A stretch of DNA of 64,000 nt from an uncultured Parabacteroides sp. (GCF_902493135.1 NZ_CABUOD010000005.1:1-64000), one strand, 5' to 3'; shown: positions 18,910 to 28,207, numbered from the stretch's first letter. The notes: generated by a model from the sequence alone, not told the origin. Translations and numbers: made by a program.

Positions 18910-19677
18910 TTAGACGATGCCCAGTTCGCGGAGCATCTGTTCCGTGTGCGTCAGGAAATATTTCGTCAGTTGGTAATGTTCCGTTTCTTCGAAAGAAGTC
19001 AGGCGGGCGCCGTCTTCGTCTATGTTGTAGATGTCGGCTCCCGGATAAGCCATCAGTATCGGAGAATGGGTGGAGATGATGAGCTGGCATCCCTGGTCCA
19101 CCAACTCTTTTATCCGTACGAGCAGCGACAGTTGGCGCTGGGGGGAAAGGGCGGCTTCCGGCTCGTCGAGGATATAGAGCATGTTCCGTTCTCCGTAATT
19201 GAGGAACGTGCTGAGGAAACTTTCACCGTGCGACTGTTCCAACAGGCGTCGTCCCCCATAGCGTGCCATGGAGTAGTCGCGCCCGTATTTGAGGATGTCG
19301 CGCATCGATTGGGCATCGATCTCGCGGGCATGGTCAAAAAAGGATTCGGCACGGAAAAAGAAATGGTCGTCTGGCTTGCGCACTTCCACTAAGCGAATCT
19401 GGTCGGGCAAGACATTGGCGAGGACCTTGTGGCTCTCGTCTCCATCGTTCAACATGCCTTGTAAATCTTCGTTGCGTCGCTCGTATTTATACATGACGGC
19501 CTCTAACAAGGTCGATTTGCCGATCCCGTTTTCTCCCACTAAGAACGTGACGGACTTCGTGAATACCAGTTCGTCCATATACCGCACGGCTGCTGCCTTG
19601 TACGGATATTTCAGGTCTTCTACCGGCCCCGACACCTCGTCCGGATTGATTAGTTTGATTTGCTTCAGATAAACCAT
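18910..19677 (-). CDS. AAA-family ATPase (RecF/SMC-like ABC ATPase fold)
   Basis: A 255-residue stand-alone ATPase. Walker A is LVGENGIGKSTLLEAV (about residue 47), Walker B is MLYILDEPEAALSP, and a STHSPILM switch histidine follows. The compact size and lack of a coiled coil fit the AAA_21/AAA_15 predicted ATPases found across gut bacteria. It has no nuclease or toxin partner next to it, so a defence role cannot be argued from context. Converges with the HTCS gene. Confidence 0.85.
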   Translation of the reverse strand: MVYLKQIKLINPDEVSGPVEDLKYPYKAAAVRYMDELVFTKSVTFLVGENGIGKSTLLEAVMYKYERRNEDLQGMLNDGDESHKVLANVLPDQIRLVEVRKPDDHFFFRAESFFDHAREIDAQSMRDILKYGRDYSMARYGGRRLLEQSHGESFLSTFLNYGERNMLYILDEPEAALSPQRQLSLLVRIKELVDQGCQLIISTHSPILMAYPGADIYNIDEDGARLTSFEETEHYQLTKYFLTHTEQMLRELGIV

Positions 19678-19878
19678 GATATAGTTGACAATTGAAAATT
19701 AGAGAAAGCCGGGCTTTCCCGATACTAAGATACGAAAGAAAAGTAACTTTCAACTTTAAATTCTGCAAAACTTGATCTCTGCATGTTCCGCCTATCCTGT
19801 AATCCCTTATTTTCCGTACATCTACGGTACGCGATATCTTCTGGGCGGAGCACGCAGGGAGACATACGTTTTTGAAGT

Positions 19879-20649
19879 TCACTTAAATGACAGGTACGGT
19901 GCGAGCCGTTTCTTGTCCGTATCAGTAAATTCTTCAATCAGTTGCAGGTTCTCCCACCCGGAGAGCCTGCTTTTTTGTTTTCGGAGCTGTTCGATCGCTT
20001 TTGCCTGCCGGTAGTCGAGGTAAGGATGCTTGCGGAGGGCGGCGGCAGGCAATGTGTTGACCTCTAACCGGCGTATGTGGAGCGTGTCGAGGGTGAACCA
20101 GGGGGCGAGGGCCTGGTAGCGTTCTTCGTCGATCCCGTACACTTCCGCTAATTGGCTGACATCGTAGAAGCCGCCCAAGAGCTCCCTGTACTTCACGATC
20201 CGCCGGGCGAAGGTGCTGCCGATGCCGGGGACTTTTTTCAGGATCGTGGTGTCGGCGGTGTTGAGCTCGACAAGGGTCCCTGGCGTGTACTTTTCCGTCC
20301 GGGGGTAAGGGGAATATTCTTTCCGTTTCTTCCCTGCAGGGTAGGATCTGTTACCTGCAAGGGCGGAATTTTTACCTTTAAGGGTATTTTTATTTCCGTT
20401 CGGATGGGATACGGATTCCTGCCGGATAGAATCGGTTTCCCTTTCGGATGTGTTTTTTCCGGTGATTATCCGTTTTTCGCCCGATGCCTGTCGGTTTTCC
20501 GTTCGATGGGCATCCGTCTGCGAAGCGATAGGCATCCGTTTCCCGTCTGTCCAAAGCAATAAAATCCAGGAAATGGTGATAAGGCAAAGGAGCAAAGTCA
20601 GTGCCCTCCGTTCGCCTTTGGAGAAATAGAGAAGGTCGCGCCAGTTCAT
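19879..20649 (-). CDS. Membrane-anchored helix-hairpin-helix (ComEA-like) protein
   Basis: A 256-residue protein with one N-terminal transmembrane helix (about 16-34), a long polar low-complexity linker (about 40-130), and two helix-hairpin-helix units. The first, VELNTADTTILKKVPGIGSTFARRIVKYRE, is classic ComEA-type; the second lies in LEVNTLPAAALRKHPYLDYRQAKAIEQLR. HhH pairs bind DNA backbone without sequence preference. It is the kind of protein annotated as a competence or DNA-uptake HhH protein in Bacteroidetes. It starts 12 bp after the ParE-like toxin gene. Confidence 0.85.
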   Translation of the reverse strand: MNWRDLLYFSKGERRALTLLLCLITISWILLLWTDGKRMPIASQTDAHRTENRQASGEKRIITGKNTSERETDSIRQESVSHPNGNKNTLKGKNSALAGNRSYPAGKKRKEYSPYPRTEKYTPGTLVELNTADTTILKKVPGIGSTFARRIVKYRELLGGFYDVSQLAEVYGIDEERYQALAPWFTLDTLHIRRLEVNTLPAAALRKHPYLDYRQAKAIEQLRKQKSRLSGWENLQLIEEFTDTDKKRLAPYLSFK

Positions 20650-20661
20650 AGTCGAATCTGT

Positions 20662-20997
20662 TTATGGTTTGATGTTCCGTAGTCGTTTTATATGAGAGAT
20701 ACTTTGCGCCTGATGTATAATGTCTAATACTTCGATTTGTTTAGCCGTTATACGGTAGACGATCAGATGGGTGGGAAGGACAATTCTTCTATATCGTTTA
20801 TCTTTTGTCGGAAGATAAGGATATTCCCCATGTAGCAAGTAGTCTGTGGCTAATTGCCGTACTTTTTCAAATATAAGGTTCTCGTATTGGATTGCTATTT
20901 GTTCACCGAAGTTCTCTTTTCCATATGTAAAGATTTGGTCGACTGATGAATAAAAAAGCAAAGAGGCGATTACCGGTTTTGCCTTTGTTCCCTCCAT
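20662..20997 (-). CDS. ParE/RelE-superfamily toxin
   Basis: A 111-residue toxin of the RelE/ParE fold. The core FGEQIAIQYENLIFEKVRQLA and the C-terminal KRYRRIVLPTHLIVYRI then IEVLDIIHQAQ match ParE-type proteins, which poison gyrase, more closely than RelE mRNA interferases. Its ATG lies inside the antitoxin gene (28-bp overlap), the standard translational coupling of these modules. Confidence 0.85.
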   Translation of the reverse strand: MEGTKAKPVIASLLFYSSVDQIFTYGKENFGEQIAIQYENLIFEKVRQLATDYLLHGEYPYLPTKDKRYRRIVLPTHLIVYRITAKQIEVLDIIHQAQSISHIKRLRNIKP

Positions 20998-21233
20998 TGT
21001 TGCATCATTTTTTTACCGTCTTCAAGTGTATAGAAAGGTCCTTGTTCGGCTTCGCGAATCATGTTCGCGAGCTGTTCGGTGGAAAGCGTTCCGCTTTCGG
21101 TAGCAGGATCGAATCCGTAGCGGGAAGTTCTTTCTTCTCTTATCTGCTGCATTTCTTTCCAAGTAGGAAATGGATCTTCTGTCGTTTTCCGGAAAGATAC
21201 CGCTCTTTTCTTTCGAATGGTTTTGATCTCCAT
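20970..21233 (-). CDS. Antitoxin of the ParE-type module
   Basis: An 87-residue protein upstream of and overlapping the toxin, the expected order for ParD/RelB-type antitoxins. The start at 21233 (MEIKTIRKKRAV) follows a strong promoter (-33 TTG, 19 bp, TACCTTTG) by about 35 bp. No ribbon-helix-helix is certain by eye; the N-terminus is basic and the rest helical and charged, suggesting a DNA-binding head and toxin-wrapping tail. Assignment rests mainly on gene order, overlap and size. Confidence 0.7.
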   Translation of the reverse strand: MEIKTIRKKRAVSFRKTTEDPFPTWKEMQQIREERTSRYGFDPATESGTLSTEQLANMIREAEQGPFYTLEDGKKMMQQWREQRQNR

Positions 21234-21265
21234 AAGGCAATTGTTATTAAGTGAATACTCTTTCA

Positions 21266-21295
21266 CAAAGGTAGAAGTTCCCTGCGGATAAGCAA
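21266..21295 (-). promoter_or_regulatory. Toxin-antitoxin promoter
   Basis: Minus strand: TTG (21293-21295), 19-bp spacer, TACCTTTG (21266-21273). This is one of the best Bacteroidetes promoters in the window. The spacer is filled by an inverted repeat (see the repeat at 21274-21303). Confidence 0.75.
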
Positions 21296-21303
21296 GGGAC
21301 TTC
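21274..21303. repeat. Inverted repeat over the toxin-antitoxin promoter (possible operator)
   Basis: Arms 21274-21285 (GAAGTTCCCTGC) and 21292-21303 (GCAAGGGACTTC) pair over 12 positions with one wobble and one mismatch around a 6-nt centre. They lie exactly between and across the -33 and -7 elements, as an autoregulatory operator would. It also lies just after the SNF transporter stop, but no T-tract follows, so a terminator role is weaker. Confidence 0.55.
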
Positions 21304-21313
21304 CCGGTTTATT

Positions 21314-22681
21314 TTAAAATAGTTTCTTCAACTGGTCGAGCAGGCCCAGTTCGTTCAGGAATACGATGCCGATGACGATCGGGGAGACGTATTTCATGAA
21401 GAAGACATAGATGGAGAAGAGGCGGAACTTGATCGTTCCTTCGTTGGTCAGCTCAGCTTTCAGGATCTTCTTGTCGACACGCGTCCCGACGAAGATGCAG
21501 GTCAGCATTCCCCCTAACGGCAACATGATTTTGGCCGTCAGGTAATCCAGCGCATCGAAAAAGATCAGTCCGCCTATCGTGAACTCTTTCAATAACCCGA
21601 ACGAGAGTGAACTGAGTATGCCTAAGAATAAAACGCCGGCAGAGACGAACCAGGCCGCTTTCTTCCGTGTCATATGGAACTCTTCATGGATATAGGCGGT
21701 AACCACCTCATGCAGGGAAATGGTGGAAGTCAGCGCCGCCATCGCCAGCAGGATATAGAAGATAAGCGACCACAAGCTGCTGAACGGCAACTGCTCGAAT
21801 ACGTAGGGCAGGGTGATGAATACCAGTTGGGCGCCTGCCGACGGGGCGATCCCGAAGCTGAAGACGGCCGGGAAGATCATGATCCCCGCCAGGACCGCCA
21901 CGAAGGTATTGATGATCGTCACCTGCCAGGCCGTCGCCAGCATATTGGTGTCTTTTCCGAAATAAGAAGAATAGGTAATCAGGCAACCCATGCCGAGGCT
22001 CAGCGAGAAGAACGCCTGCCCGACGGCACTCAGCACGACGGATGAAGTCAGCTTGCTGAAATCCGGTTTGAACAGGTACACCAGCCCCGCTTCCGCATTC
22101 GGCAACGTGACGGAGCGTATGCACATTACGACCAGGATGAGGAACAGGAGCGGCATCATGATCTTGGAAGCCCGCTCGATCCCTTTCTCCACACCCGAAG
22201 CGATCACGAAATGCGTCAGCCCGATAAAGATCGCCGTCCAGAAGATCGGTCGCCAGACATTGGAAGAGAAGTTGTCGAAGTCGGCGGTAAAGTCCACGCC
22301 TGGCGTACTGTAAAGGCTGCCGTTCACCGTCTGCCAGACATATTCGAGTGTCCAGCCGGAGACGACCGCATAGAAGCCTAAGATCAGGAAAGCCGCTAAG
22401 ATGCCGTTGTATCCGATCCAGCACCATTTGGTTCCGGGAGCCATCTTCTTAAACGAGCCGACCGTATTGCTGCGGGAGTACCGGCCGATGAAGAATTCGG
22501 TTATCATCACCGGAATGCCTAAGAATACCATGAAAAGAATATAGATGAGCAGGAACGCGGCGCCGCCGTTCGTTCCTAACATATAGGGAAAACGCCAGAT
22601 GCTTCCCAGTCCTACGGCGCATCCGACGGTAGCCAGGATAACTCCGAGTTTGCTACCGAATGTGACTCTGTTGTCCGCCAT
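21314..22681 (-). CDS. Sodium-dependent transporter, neurotransmitter:sodium symporter (SNF) family
   Basis: A 455-residue inner-membrane protein with about 11-12 helices. The LeuT-type first helix is clear: SKLGVILATVGCAVGLGSIWRFPY, with the unwound GLGSIWRFPY segment that binds sodium and substrate. It should import an amino acid or similar small molecule with sodium. It lies 63 bp downstream of the LolD-like ATPase gene in the same direction; the spacer is an AATTAAGAATTAAAAATTAAG low-complexity stretch. Confidence 0.92.
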   Translation of the reverse strand: MADNRVTFGSKLGVILATVGCAVGLGSIWRFPYMLGTNGGAAFLLIYILFMVFLGIPVMITEFFIGRYSRSNTVGSFKKMAPGTKWCWIGYNGILAAFLILGFYAVVSGWTLEYVWQTVNGSLYSTPGVDFTADFDNFSSNVWRPIFWTAIFIGLTHFVIASGVEKGIERASKIMMPLLFLILVVMCIRSVTLPNAEAGLVYLFKPDFSKLTSSVVLSAVGQAFFSLSLGMGCLITYSSYFGKDTNMLATAWQVTIINTFVAVLAGIMIFPAVFSFGIAPSAGAQLVFITLPYVFEQLPFSSLWSLIFYILLAMAALTSTISLHEVVTAYIHEEFHMTRKKAAWFVSAGVLFLGILSSLSFGLLKEFTIGGLIFFDALDYLTAKIMLPLGGMLTCIFVGTRVDKKILKAELTNEGTIKFRLFSIYVFFMKYVSPIVIGIVFLNELGLLDQLKKLF

Positions 22682-22744
22682 GTTTGAATGAATAATTAAG
22701 AATTAAAAATTAAGAAATAATAGCCCTCTTGTCACTCTCCCTTT

Positions 22745-23413
22745 TCAACTTTCCTCTTCCGACTGTTGAACCGTTCCGTCCTTGATGTGGATCACGCGGT
22801 CCGTATCGGTTGCCAGTTGCTCGTCGTGCGTGACGATCACGAATGTCTGGTGCATCTGGTCACGCAGGTCGAAGAAGAGCTTGTGCAATTCTTCCTTATT
22901 CTTGGTGTCCAGACTGCCCGAAGGTTCGTCGGCAAGGATCACGGACGGGTTGTTGATGAGGGCGCGGGCAACGGCTACGCGCTGTTTCTCTCCGCCCGAC
23001 AGTTCGTTGGGCTTGTGGGACATCCGGTCCGTCAGGTTCATGAAGTCGAGGATCTCCTTCGCCCTTTTCTCTGCCGCAGCCGGTTTTTCACGGGCGATCA
23101 GTGCCGGGATCATCACGTTCTCCAAAGCCGTGAACTCCGGCAAAAGCTGGTGGAACTGGAAGACGAAGCCGATGTTCCGGTTGCGGAAAGCGGCCAGTTT
23201 TTCTTCGGAAAGACGTACGGTTTCGGTCCCGTTTATATACAGTTTGCCGTTGTCCGGCGCATCGAGTGTCCCGATGATCTGGAGCAGGGTCGTCTTGCCT
23301 GCCCCGCTCGGGCCGACAATCGCCACGACCTCGCCCTCGCCTATCGTCAGGTCGATTCCTTTCAAGACTTGCAGGGAGCCGAAGCTCTTGGTTATTCCTT
23401 CTGTTTGTATCAT
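22745..23413 (-). CDS. ABC transporter ATP-binding protein, LolD-like
   Basis: A 222-residue ABC ATPase. Walker A GPSGAGKTTLLQ, Q-loop FVFQFHQLLPEFTALENV, signature LSGGEKQRVAVARAL and Walker B VILADEPSGSLD are all present. The sequence matches the LolD/MacB subfamily, which drives lipoprotein release or mechanotransmission rather than import. No membrane subunit is adjacent, so its LolC/E-type partner is probably encoded elsewhere. It starts 1 bp after the tcdA stop, so the two are translationally coupled. Confidence 0.9.
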   Translation of the reverse strand: MIQTEGITKSFGSLQVLKGIDLTIGEGEVVAIVGPSGAGKTTLLQIIGTLDAPDNGKLYINGTETVRLSEEKLAAFRNRNIGFVFQFHQLLPEFTALENVMIPALIAREKPAAAEKRAKEILDFMNLTDRMSHKPNELSGGEKQRVAVARALINNPSVILADEPSGSLDTKNKEELHKLFFDLRDQMHQTFVIVTHDEQLATDTDRVIHIKDGTVQQSEEES

Positions 23414-23414
23414 G

Positions 23415-24140
23415 TCAGTCTTCTACTTTCATTTGGTTAATGACATAGGAGGCTAAGTAGCATCCGAATATGGCAGGCATATAAGATACCGTGCCGGTCG
23501 TGGTGCGTTTGCATTGCTCGCCTTCCACTTCTATGATGGCATCCGGATTGGCGATCTCGGTGGAGAAGACAACCGGGATCCCTCTGTTTACACCCAATCC
23601 GCGCAGCCGCTTGCGTACGGCTTTTGCCAGGCCGCAGTTGCAGGTCTTCGAGATATCCGCGATCCTGACCTGCGACGGGTCCCGTTTGGCTCCGGCGCCC
23701 ATCGAGGAAACGACGGGGATATCTTTCTTATAAGCGTGATACAAGAGGAATACCTTCGGGCTGAGGGAGTCGATCGCGTCGATGACGAAATCATATCGGG
23801 TCGCCGAGAGCACCTCTTCCGTCCGCTCGTCGCGCAGGAACTCGTTCAGGACGTTTAGTTTCAGCCTCGGATTGATATCCGACAGGCGACGGGCTACAAC
23901 TTCGGCTTTCGGCATTCCTAACGTCGAATGTAACGCCGGCAGTTGGCGGTTGATATTGCTCTCGTTCACCGTGTCGGCATCGACAATCGTCATGTGGCCG
24001 ATTCCGGCCCGGCATATCTGTTCGGCGGCATAAGCGCCCACACCTCCTAATCCTACTATCAGCACATGGCTATGTGCAAGCTGTTCCATCCGGTCGGCCC
24101 CTAACAAAAGCTCCGTCCGTGTGTTCCAATTGTAACTCAT
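23415..24140 (-). CDS. tcdA: tRNA threonylcarbamoyladenosine dehydratase
   Basis: A 241-residue ThiF/E1-like adenylating enzyme that converts t6A37 of tRNA to its cyclic form. The dinucleotide-binding GLGGVGAYAAEQICRAGIG, VDADTVNESNINRQ and the FVIDAIDSLSPKV strand match TcdA (formerly CsdL/YgdL). Length fits the family. A TACTTTTG box 18 bp upstream implies a very short leader. First gene of a tcdA-lolD-SNF run. Confidence 0.9.
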   Translation of the reverse strand: MSYNWNTRTELLLGADRMEQLAHSHVLIVGLGGVGAYAAEQICRAGIGHMTIVDADTVNESNINRQLPALHSTLGMPKAEVVARRLSDINPRLKLNVLNEFLRDERTEEVLSATRYDFVIDAIDSLSPKVFLLYHAYKKDIPVVSSMGAGAKRDPSQVRIADISKTCNCGLAKAVRKRLRGLGVNRGIPVVFSTEIANPDAIIEVEGEQCKRTTTGTVSYMPAIFGCYLASYVINQMKVED

Positions 24141-24157
24141 TAAAATGATTTTGAATG

Positions 24158-24165
24158 CAAAAGTA
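24158..24165 (-). promoter_or_regulatory. -7 box of tcdA
   Basis: Minus-strand TACTTTTG, matching TAnnTTTG, 17 bp before the tcdA ATG. Confidence 0.55.
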
Positions 24166-24230
24166 ATAAATCATTCAGAAAGGCCCTGCTATTTAGTCAT
24201 CTTTTAACGAAAACGGGCCGGTGCTTCCGG

Positions 24231-24262
24231 TTGTGGCGGATAAGGAATAATTTGTATCTTTG
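24231..24262 (+). promoter_or_regulatory. Promoter of the GH20 hexosaminidase gene
   Basis: TTG (24231-24233), 21-bp spacer, TATCTTTG (24255-24262), with the ATG 22 bp downstream. Both elements and the spacing fit the Bacteroidetes consensus. Confidence 0.7.
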
Positions 24263-24284
24263 TCCGCAATAAATTCAAATACCT

Positions 24285-26261
24285 ATGAAGATACAACTCT
24301 ATTGGCTGCTTTCGGCAGCATTATTATTGTTATTACCTCAGAAGGCAGACGCCGCAAATAACAAGAAACCGTTCGTCATCCCTGAATTGCAGGAGTGGAG
24401 AGGAAGTCAGGGAATGTTCACCCCTACGGCGACATCCCGGATCGTCTATACCGGAAAAGATCCGGCCGTGGCCCGTGTCGCCAACCAGTTTGCCGAAGAT
24501 TATGAACTGATGTTCGGCCGCCGCATGAAGGTTGTGCAAGGCCGTGCGGCTGCCGGCGATTTCGTTTTGTCCCTTTCGTCCGACAACCGTTTGGGAGAGG
24601 AAGGCTATACGATGAAGATCACCGACCGCGTCACCGTTACCGCTCCCAAGAGCAAGGGACTGTATTGGGCTACCCGCACGTTGCTGCAACTGACCGAACA
24701 GCAGGCTGACCAGGCTCTGCCCAAAGGAACGGCCCGCGATTATCCCGACTATGCGATCCGTGGTTTTATGATGGATTGCGGACGTAAGTTTATCCCGATG
24801 AGCATGTTGCGCGACTATGTGAAGATGATGGCTTACTATAAGATGAACACCTTCCAGATCCATCTGAACGATAATGCCTTCAAGCAGTATTACAACCACG
24901 ACTGGAACAAGACCTATTCGGCTTTCCGCCTCGAATGCGAAACTTTCCCGGGCCTGACCGCCCGTGACGGCTATTATACGAAAAAGGAGTTTATCGCCCT
25001 GCAACAACTCGCCGACAGCCTGGGTGTGGAGATTATCCCGGAGATAGACGTGCCGGCCCATTCGCTTGCGCTTACACAATACAAGCCGGAGATCGGAAGT
25101 GCGGAATACGGCATGGACCATCTCGACCTGTTCAAGCCTGAGACATACGAGTTCGTAGACGCTCTTTTCCGCGAGTACCTGGAGGGGCGCAATCCGGTCT
25201 TTGCCGGCAAACGCGTCCATATCGGAACGGACGAATATTCCAACAAGAAGCAGGATGTGGTGGAGAAATTCCGTGCTTTCACCGATCATTATATCCGTTT
25301 CGTGGAAGGTTTCGGCAAGCAGGCTTGTGTCTGGGGAGCCTTGACGCATGCGAAGGGCGAGACGCCTGTCAAGTCGAAGAATGTGTTGATGAGTGCCTGG
25401 TATAACGGCTATGCCGATCCGAAAGAGATGATCAAGCAAGGGTATGACCTGATCAGCATTCCCGACGGATACCTGTATATCGTTCCCGCAGCCGGCTATT
25501 ATTACGATTACCTGAATACGGAAATGCTTTATAAGGAATGGACGCCCGCCCATGTCGGGAAAGAGGTGTTCCCCGAAAAGCATAAGCAGATCAAAGGCGG
25601 TATGTTTGCCGTCTGGAACGACCATGCAGGCAACGGCATCAGTACGAAGGATATTCACTACCGCGTGTTTCCCGCCATGCAGACGTTGGCCGTCAAAATG
25701 TGGACAGGGAAGGATTGTACGGTTCCGTATGCCGACTTTAACAGTGCGCGTATGGCGATCAGCGAAGCTCCTGGCGTGAACGTGGCCGGACGTATCGGTA
25801 CGAAGCCGCGTGCCGTCTACAACCTCGAAACATTGAAGCCGGGAATGGAAACGGGATTGAAAGAGATCGGCTACCATTACACCGTCTCTTTCGATATCAA
25901 AGCGGAGACGGAGGAAAAGGGAACCGAGTTGTTCCGTTCGCCTGACGCCGTCTTTTACCTGTCTGATCCGGCTTCCGGAAAGTTGGGATTTATCCGCGAT
26001 GGCTATCTGAATACCTTCAACTACCAGTTCTATCCCGAAGAGACCGCATCGGTAACCATTACCGGGGACGAGAAATCTACGCGGCTTTACATCGACGGAA
26101 AGTTGAAAGAGGATCTGACTATCCGAAAACAGTATTTCAACGGAGGAAAAGATTCGATGAATTATGTCCGCACATTGGTGTTCCCGTTGGAAAAAGCGGG
26201 AGATTTCAAGAGCTCGATCCGTAATGTGGAAGTCTTGAACTATTGCAAGTCCTTCGAATAA
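24285..26261 (+). CDS. GH20-family beta-N-acetylhexosaminidase
   Basis: A 658-residue secreted glycosidase. Signal peptide 1-23 (ending ADA), GH20b-like N-terminal domain (about 30-150), GH20 TIM barrel (about 155-480) with the catalytic pair Asp316-Glu317 in VHIGTDEYSN, and a C-terminal LamG-like sandwich (about 530-658) that may bind glycan. It should remove terminal GlcNAc or GalNAc from host glycans by substrate-assisted catalysis. It faces the flavoenzyme/SusCD locus convergently, with its own promoter and terminator, so coregulation is possible but not shown. Confidence 0.93.
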   Translation: MKIQLYWLLSAALLLLLPQKADAANNKKPFVIPELQEWRGSQGMFTPTATSRIVYTGKDPAVARVANQFAEDYELMFGRRMKVVQGRAAAGDFVLSLSSDNRLGEEGYTMKITDRVTVTAPKSKGLYWATRTLLQLTEQQADQALPKGTARDYPDYAIRGFMMDCGRKFIPMSMLRDYVKMMAYYKMNTFQIHLNDNAFKQYYNHDWNKTYSAFRLECETFPGLTARDGYYTKKEFIALQQLADSLGVEIIPEIDVPAHSLALTQYKPEIGSAEYGMDHLDLFKPETYEFVDALFREYLEGRNPVFAGKRVHIGTDEYSNKKQDVVEKFRAFTDHYIRFVEGFGKQACVWGALTHAKGETPVKSKNVLMSAWYNGYADPKEMIKQGYDLISIPDGYLYIVPAAGYYYDYLNTEMLYKEWTPAHVGKEVFPEKHKQIKGGMFAVWNDHAGNGISTKDIHYRVFPAMQTLAVKMWTGKDCTVPYADFNSARMAISEAPGVNVAGRIGTKPRAVYNLETLKPGMETGLKEIGYHYTVSFDIKAETEEKGTELFRSPDAVFYLSDPASGKLGFIRDGYLNTFNYQFYPEETASVTITGDEKSTRLYIDGKLKEDLTIRKQYFNGGKDSMNYVRTLVFPLEKAGDFKSSIRNVEVLNYCKSFE

Positions 26262-26279
26262 CCGCCGAATACGGGTTGG

Positions 26280-26322
26280 AATGCCCCTGTATCCTCCATG
26301 TTAGGGTACAGGGGCATTTTTA
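26280..26322 (+). terminator. Intrinsic terminator of the GH20 gene
   Basis: A perfect 12-bp inverted repeat (26280-26291 AATGCCCCTGTA and 26307-26318) with a 15-nt loop, running into TTTTT on the plus strand, 18 bp after the GH20 stop. Confidence 0.88.
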
Positions 26323-26335
26323 CTTTAGGTGAAAC

Positions 26336-28201
26336 CTATTTCTTTATTTTCTGATAAATCATTTGCAAAGCCGCCAGCCTTGTCGCTTTCCCGGCTTCGA
26401 TGCCCGGCAGGTCCGTTCCGCCCAGTTTTTCCCAGGCGACTAATGTCGCCGCATCCACCGGGTCTTGCAGGCGGGCATTCCATTCGGGGAGATAGCCTCG
26501 CAGTCCCAAATACTGCACCATGCGGAAGTGGGGACTCGTGTAATCCACATCCTTGAAATACATGAGCGTCGCCTTCTGGTCGACCAGCTTGTCCTGCAGG
26601 CGGGGGAGGTCGATGTTCTGCACCTTCACCTTCCCGTCGATCGAAAGGGCCGAAGCAATACCGGCGGCCTGTCCCATCGCCATCCAGCAGGGCTCCATGC
26701 GCAGGGTGGAAAATCCGATGTGCGAACCCGACACCGGAACGGGCAACAGCAGGTTGTCCACTTCTTTCGGGACCATCACGCCATAAGGGACTGTGTAAAC
26801 TGCCGAAGGATAGCTCAGGAAACCGTCCAGATGCACCCTCCCTTCTTCTCTTTTCCGTACCGCATGCGAGTCCAGCGCATAATGGCTCGCCGTTATGCTG
26901 CTTTCGTGGATGGGCGGGCGGCTGCCGATCGTTACCGGGATGGCATCGTTGGCGGTAAAGAAGTAGGCGCCTTCGAAACGGCGGCCTTCGCGGACGTAGA
27001 CCTGGCGCGGGAAATGCTCGTTATCCGTGTATTCATCTTTTGAAAGTCCCCATTCTTTTGCCGCTTTGCGGAAGTGGGCGGGCAGTTCAGGGTCGTTCTG
27101 GGCGAACCAGAAAAGCCCTTCGGTGTATTCGCGCAAGCGTTGGGCGAACTTGTCGCGCCATTCCCACGAAGAGGTGGGCCAGGGCCAGTTCTCTTCCGGC
27201 AGGTCGGTCGATACGAACACGCCGTGCTGGTTATTGGCGTCCGTCTTCATGTTCGGGACGTGGACGATGTTGGTGATCTTGGCGATCCCCCATTTGTCGC
27301 CCGGAAGTTTGGAGGGGTTGCCGGCTTTGATGTGTTTCCGGTTCTCTTCCATCATTTCGGAAGTCACGCGTTGCATGGCGGCATCCGTGTTGCGTCCGGT
27401 CCAGACGTCCTCCACGATGGAGGCATAGTCTTCGCGGTTGTAACGGGCCGGCTTGGTGAAAGCCACGCGGTTCGCCGGATTGTTGGTCAGGCAGAGGCGG
27501 TAATTGTAGGACTGCACGGCATTGTCTTTCTTGAACGTGCTGCCGTCGCCTTCCGGACCGCCCCAATACTTGTAGACGCGTCCGGCTCCGGGCTCGCCGA
27601 ACTCGTCTTTCCCTTCGCGCCCTACGCGGAAAGGAACGCCGGCGGCGGCTCCGAGGTCACCTTCGTAGGTGGCATCCAGGAATACCGAACCGGTGTATTC
27701 CTCCATCTCCCCGGTTTCCCGGTTCAGGATGCGGATCTTCTCGATGCGGTTGTCGCGCATGACGATGTTTTCGTCTTCGGCATCGAACTGGCGCATGGTG
27801 AGGACGGTGATCTTGTCCTTCTGCCCGTCGAGCATCTTCTGGAAGATGCGTGCCCCGACGGAGGGTTCGAAATGGTAGCCGTCGCTGCATACCTTCACCT
27901 GCTCGGAGTCAGGGCCGTAGGTGTCGATATAGTATTGTTTCACTCCGTCCACAAACTCACGGAACAGGCCGGTCGTGGCGGCACGGGTGGCGATGTCGGT
28001 TGCTCCGAGTCCGTTGGCGGGAAGTCCGCCGACATAGCGGGTACGTTCGAGTATCACCGATTTCTTCCCCATCCGGGCGGCCGAGATGGCAGCCATGATG
28101 CCTCCGGGGTTGCCGCCGACGATCACCAGGTCGTAGGACGACTGGCCGAATGCGGCCGCACAGGCCAAAAGGAGAGAGAGTATAAGTGTTTTCTTTCTCA
28201 T
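26336..28201 (-). CDS. Secreted FAD-dependent oxidoreductase (PF12831-type)
   Basis: A 621-residue flavoprotein with a type I signal peptide (about 1-19, ending AFG). The Rossmann FAD motif YDLVIVGGNPGGIMAAISAARMG opens the mature protein, followed by RYVGGLPANGLGATDI, a family hallmark shared with the 667-residue paralogue upstream. It belongs to the Bacteroidetes FAD-dependent oxidoreductases often mislabelled xanthan lyase. The reaction is unknown; sugar oxidation is an inference from location next to SusCD. It begins 6 bp after the 1000-residue flavoprotein gene and is the last gene of the operon. Confidence 0.85.
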   Translation of the reverse strand: MRKKTLILSLLLACAAAFGQSSYDLVIVGGNPGGIMAAISAARMGKKSVILERTRYVGGLPANGLGATDIATRAATTGLFREFVDGVKQYYIDTYGPDSEQVKVCSDGYHFEPSVGARIFQKMLDGQKDKITVLTMRQFDAEDENIVMRDNRIEKIRILNRETGEMEEYTGSVFLDATYEGDLGAAAGVPFRVGREGKDEFGEPGAGRVYKYWGGPEGDGSTFKKDNAVQSYNYRLCLTNNPANRVAFTKPARYNREDYASIVEDVWTGRNTDAAMQRVTSEMMEENRKHIKAGNPSKLPGDKWGIAKITNIVHVPNMKTDANNQHGVFVSTDLPEENWPWPTSSWEWRDKFAQRLREYTEGLFWFAQNDPELPAHFRKAAKEWGLSKDEYTDNEHFPRQVYVREGRRFEGAYFFTANDAIPVTIGSRPPIHESSITASHYALDSHAVRKREEGRVHLDGFLSYPSAVYTVPYGVMVPKEVDNLLLPVPVSGSHIGFSTLRMEPCWMAMGQAAGIASALSIDGKVKVQNIDLPRLQDKLVDQKATLMYFKDVDYTSPHFRMVQYLGLRGYLPEWNARLQDPVDAATLVAWEKLGGTDLPGIEAGKATRLAALQMIYQKIKK

Positions 28202-28207
28202 AAGGCA

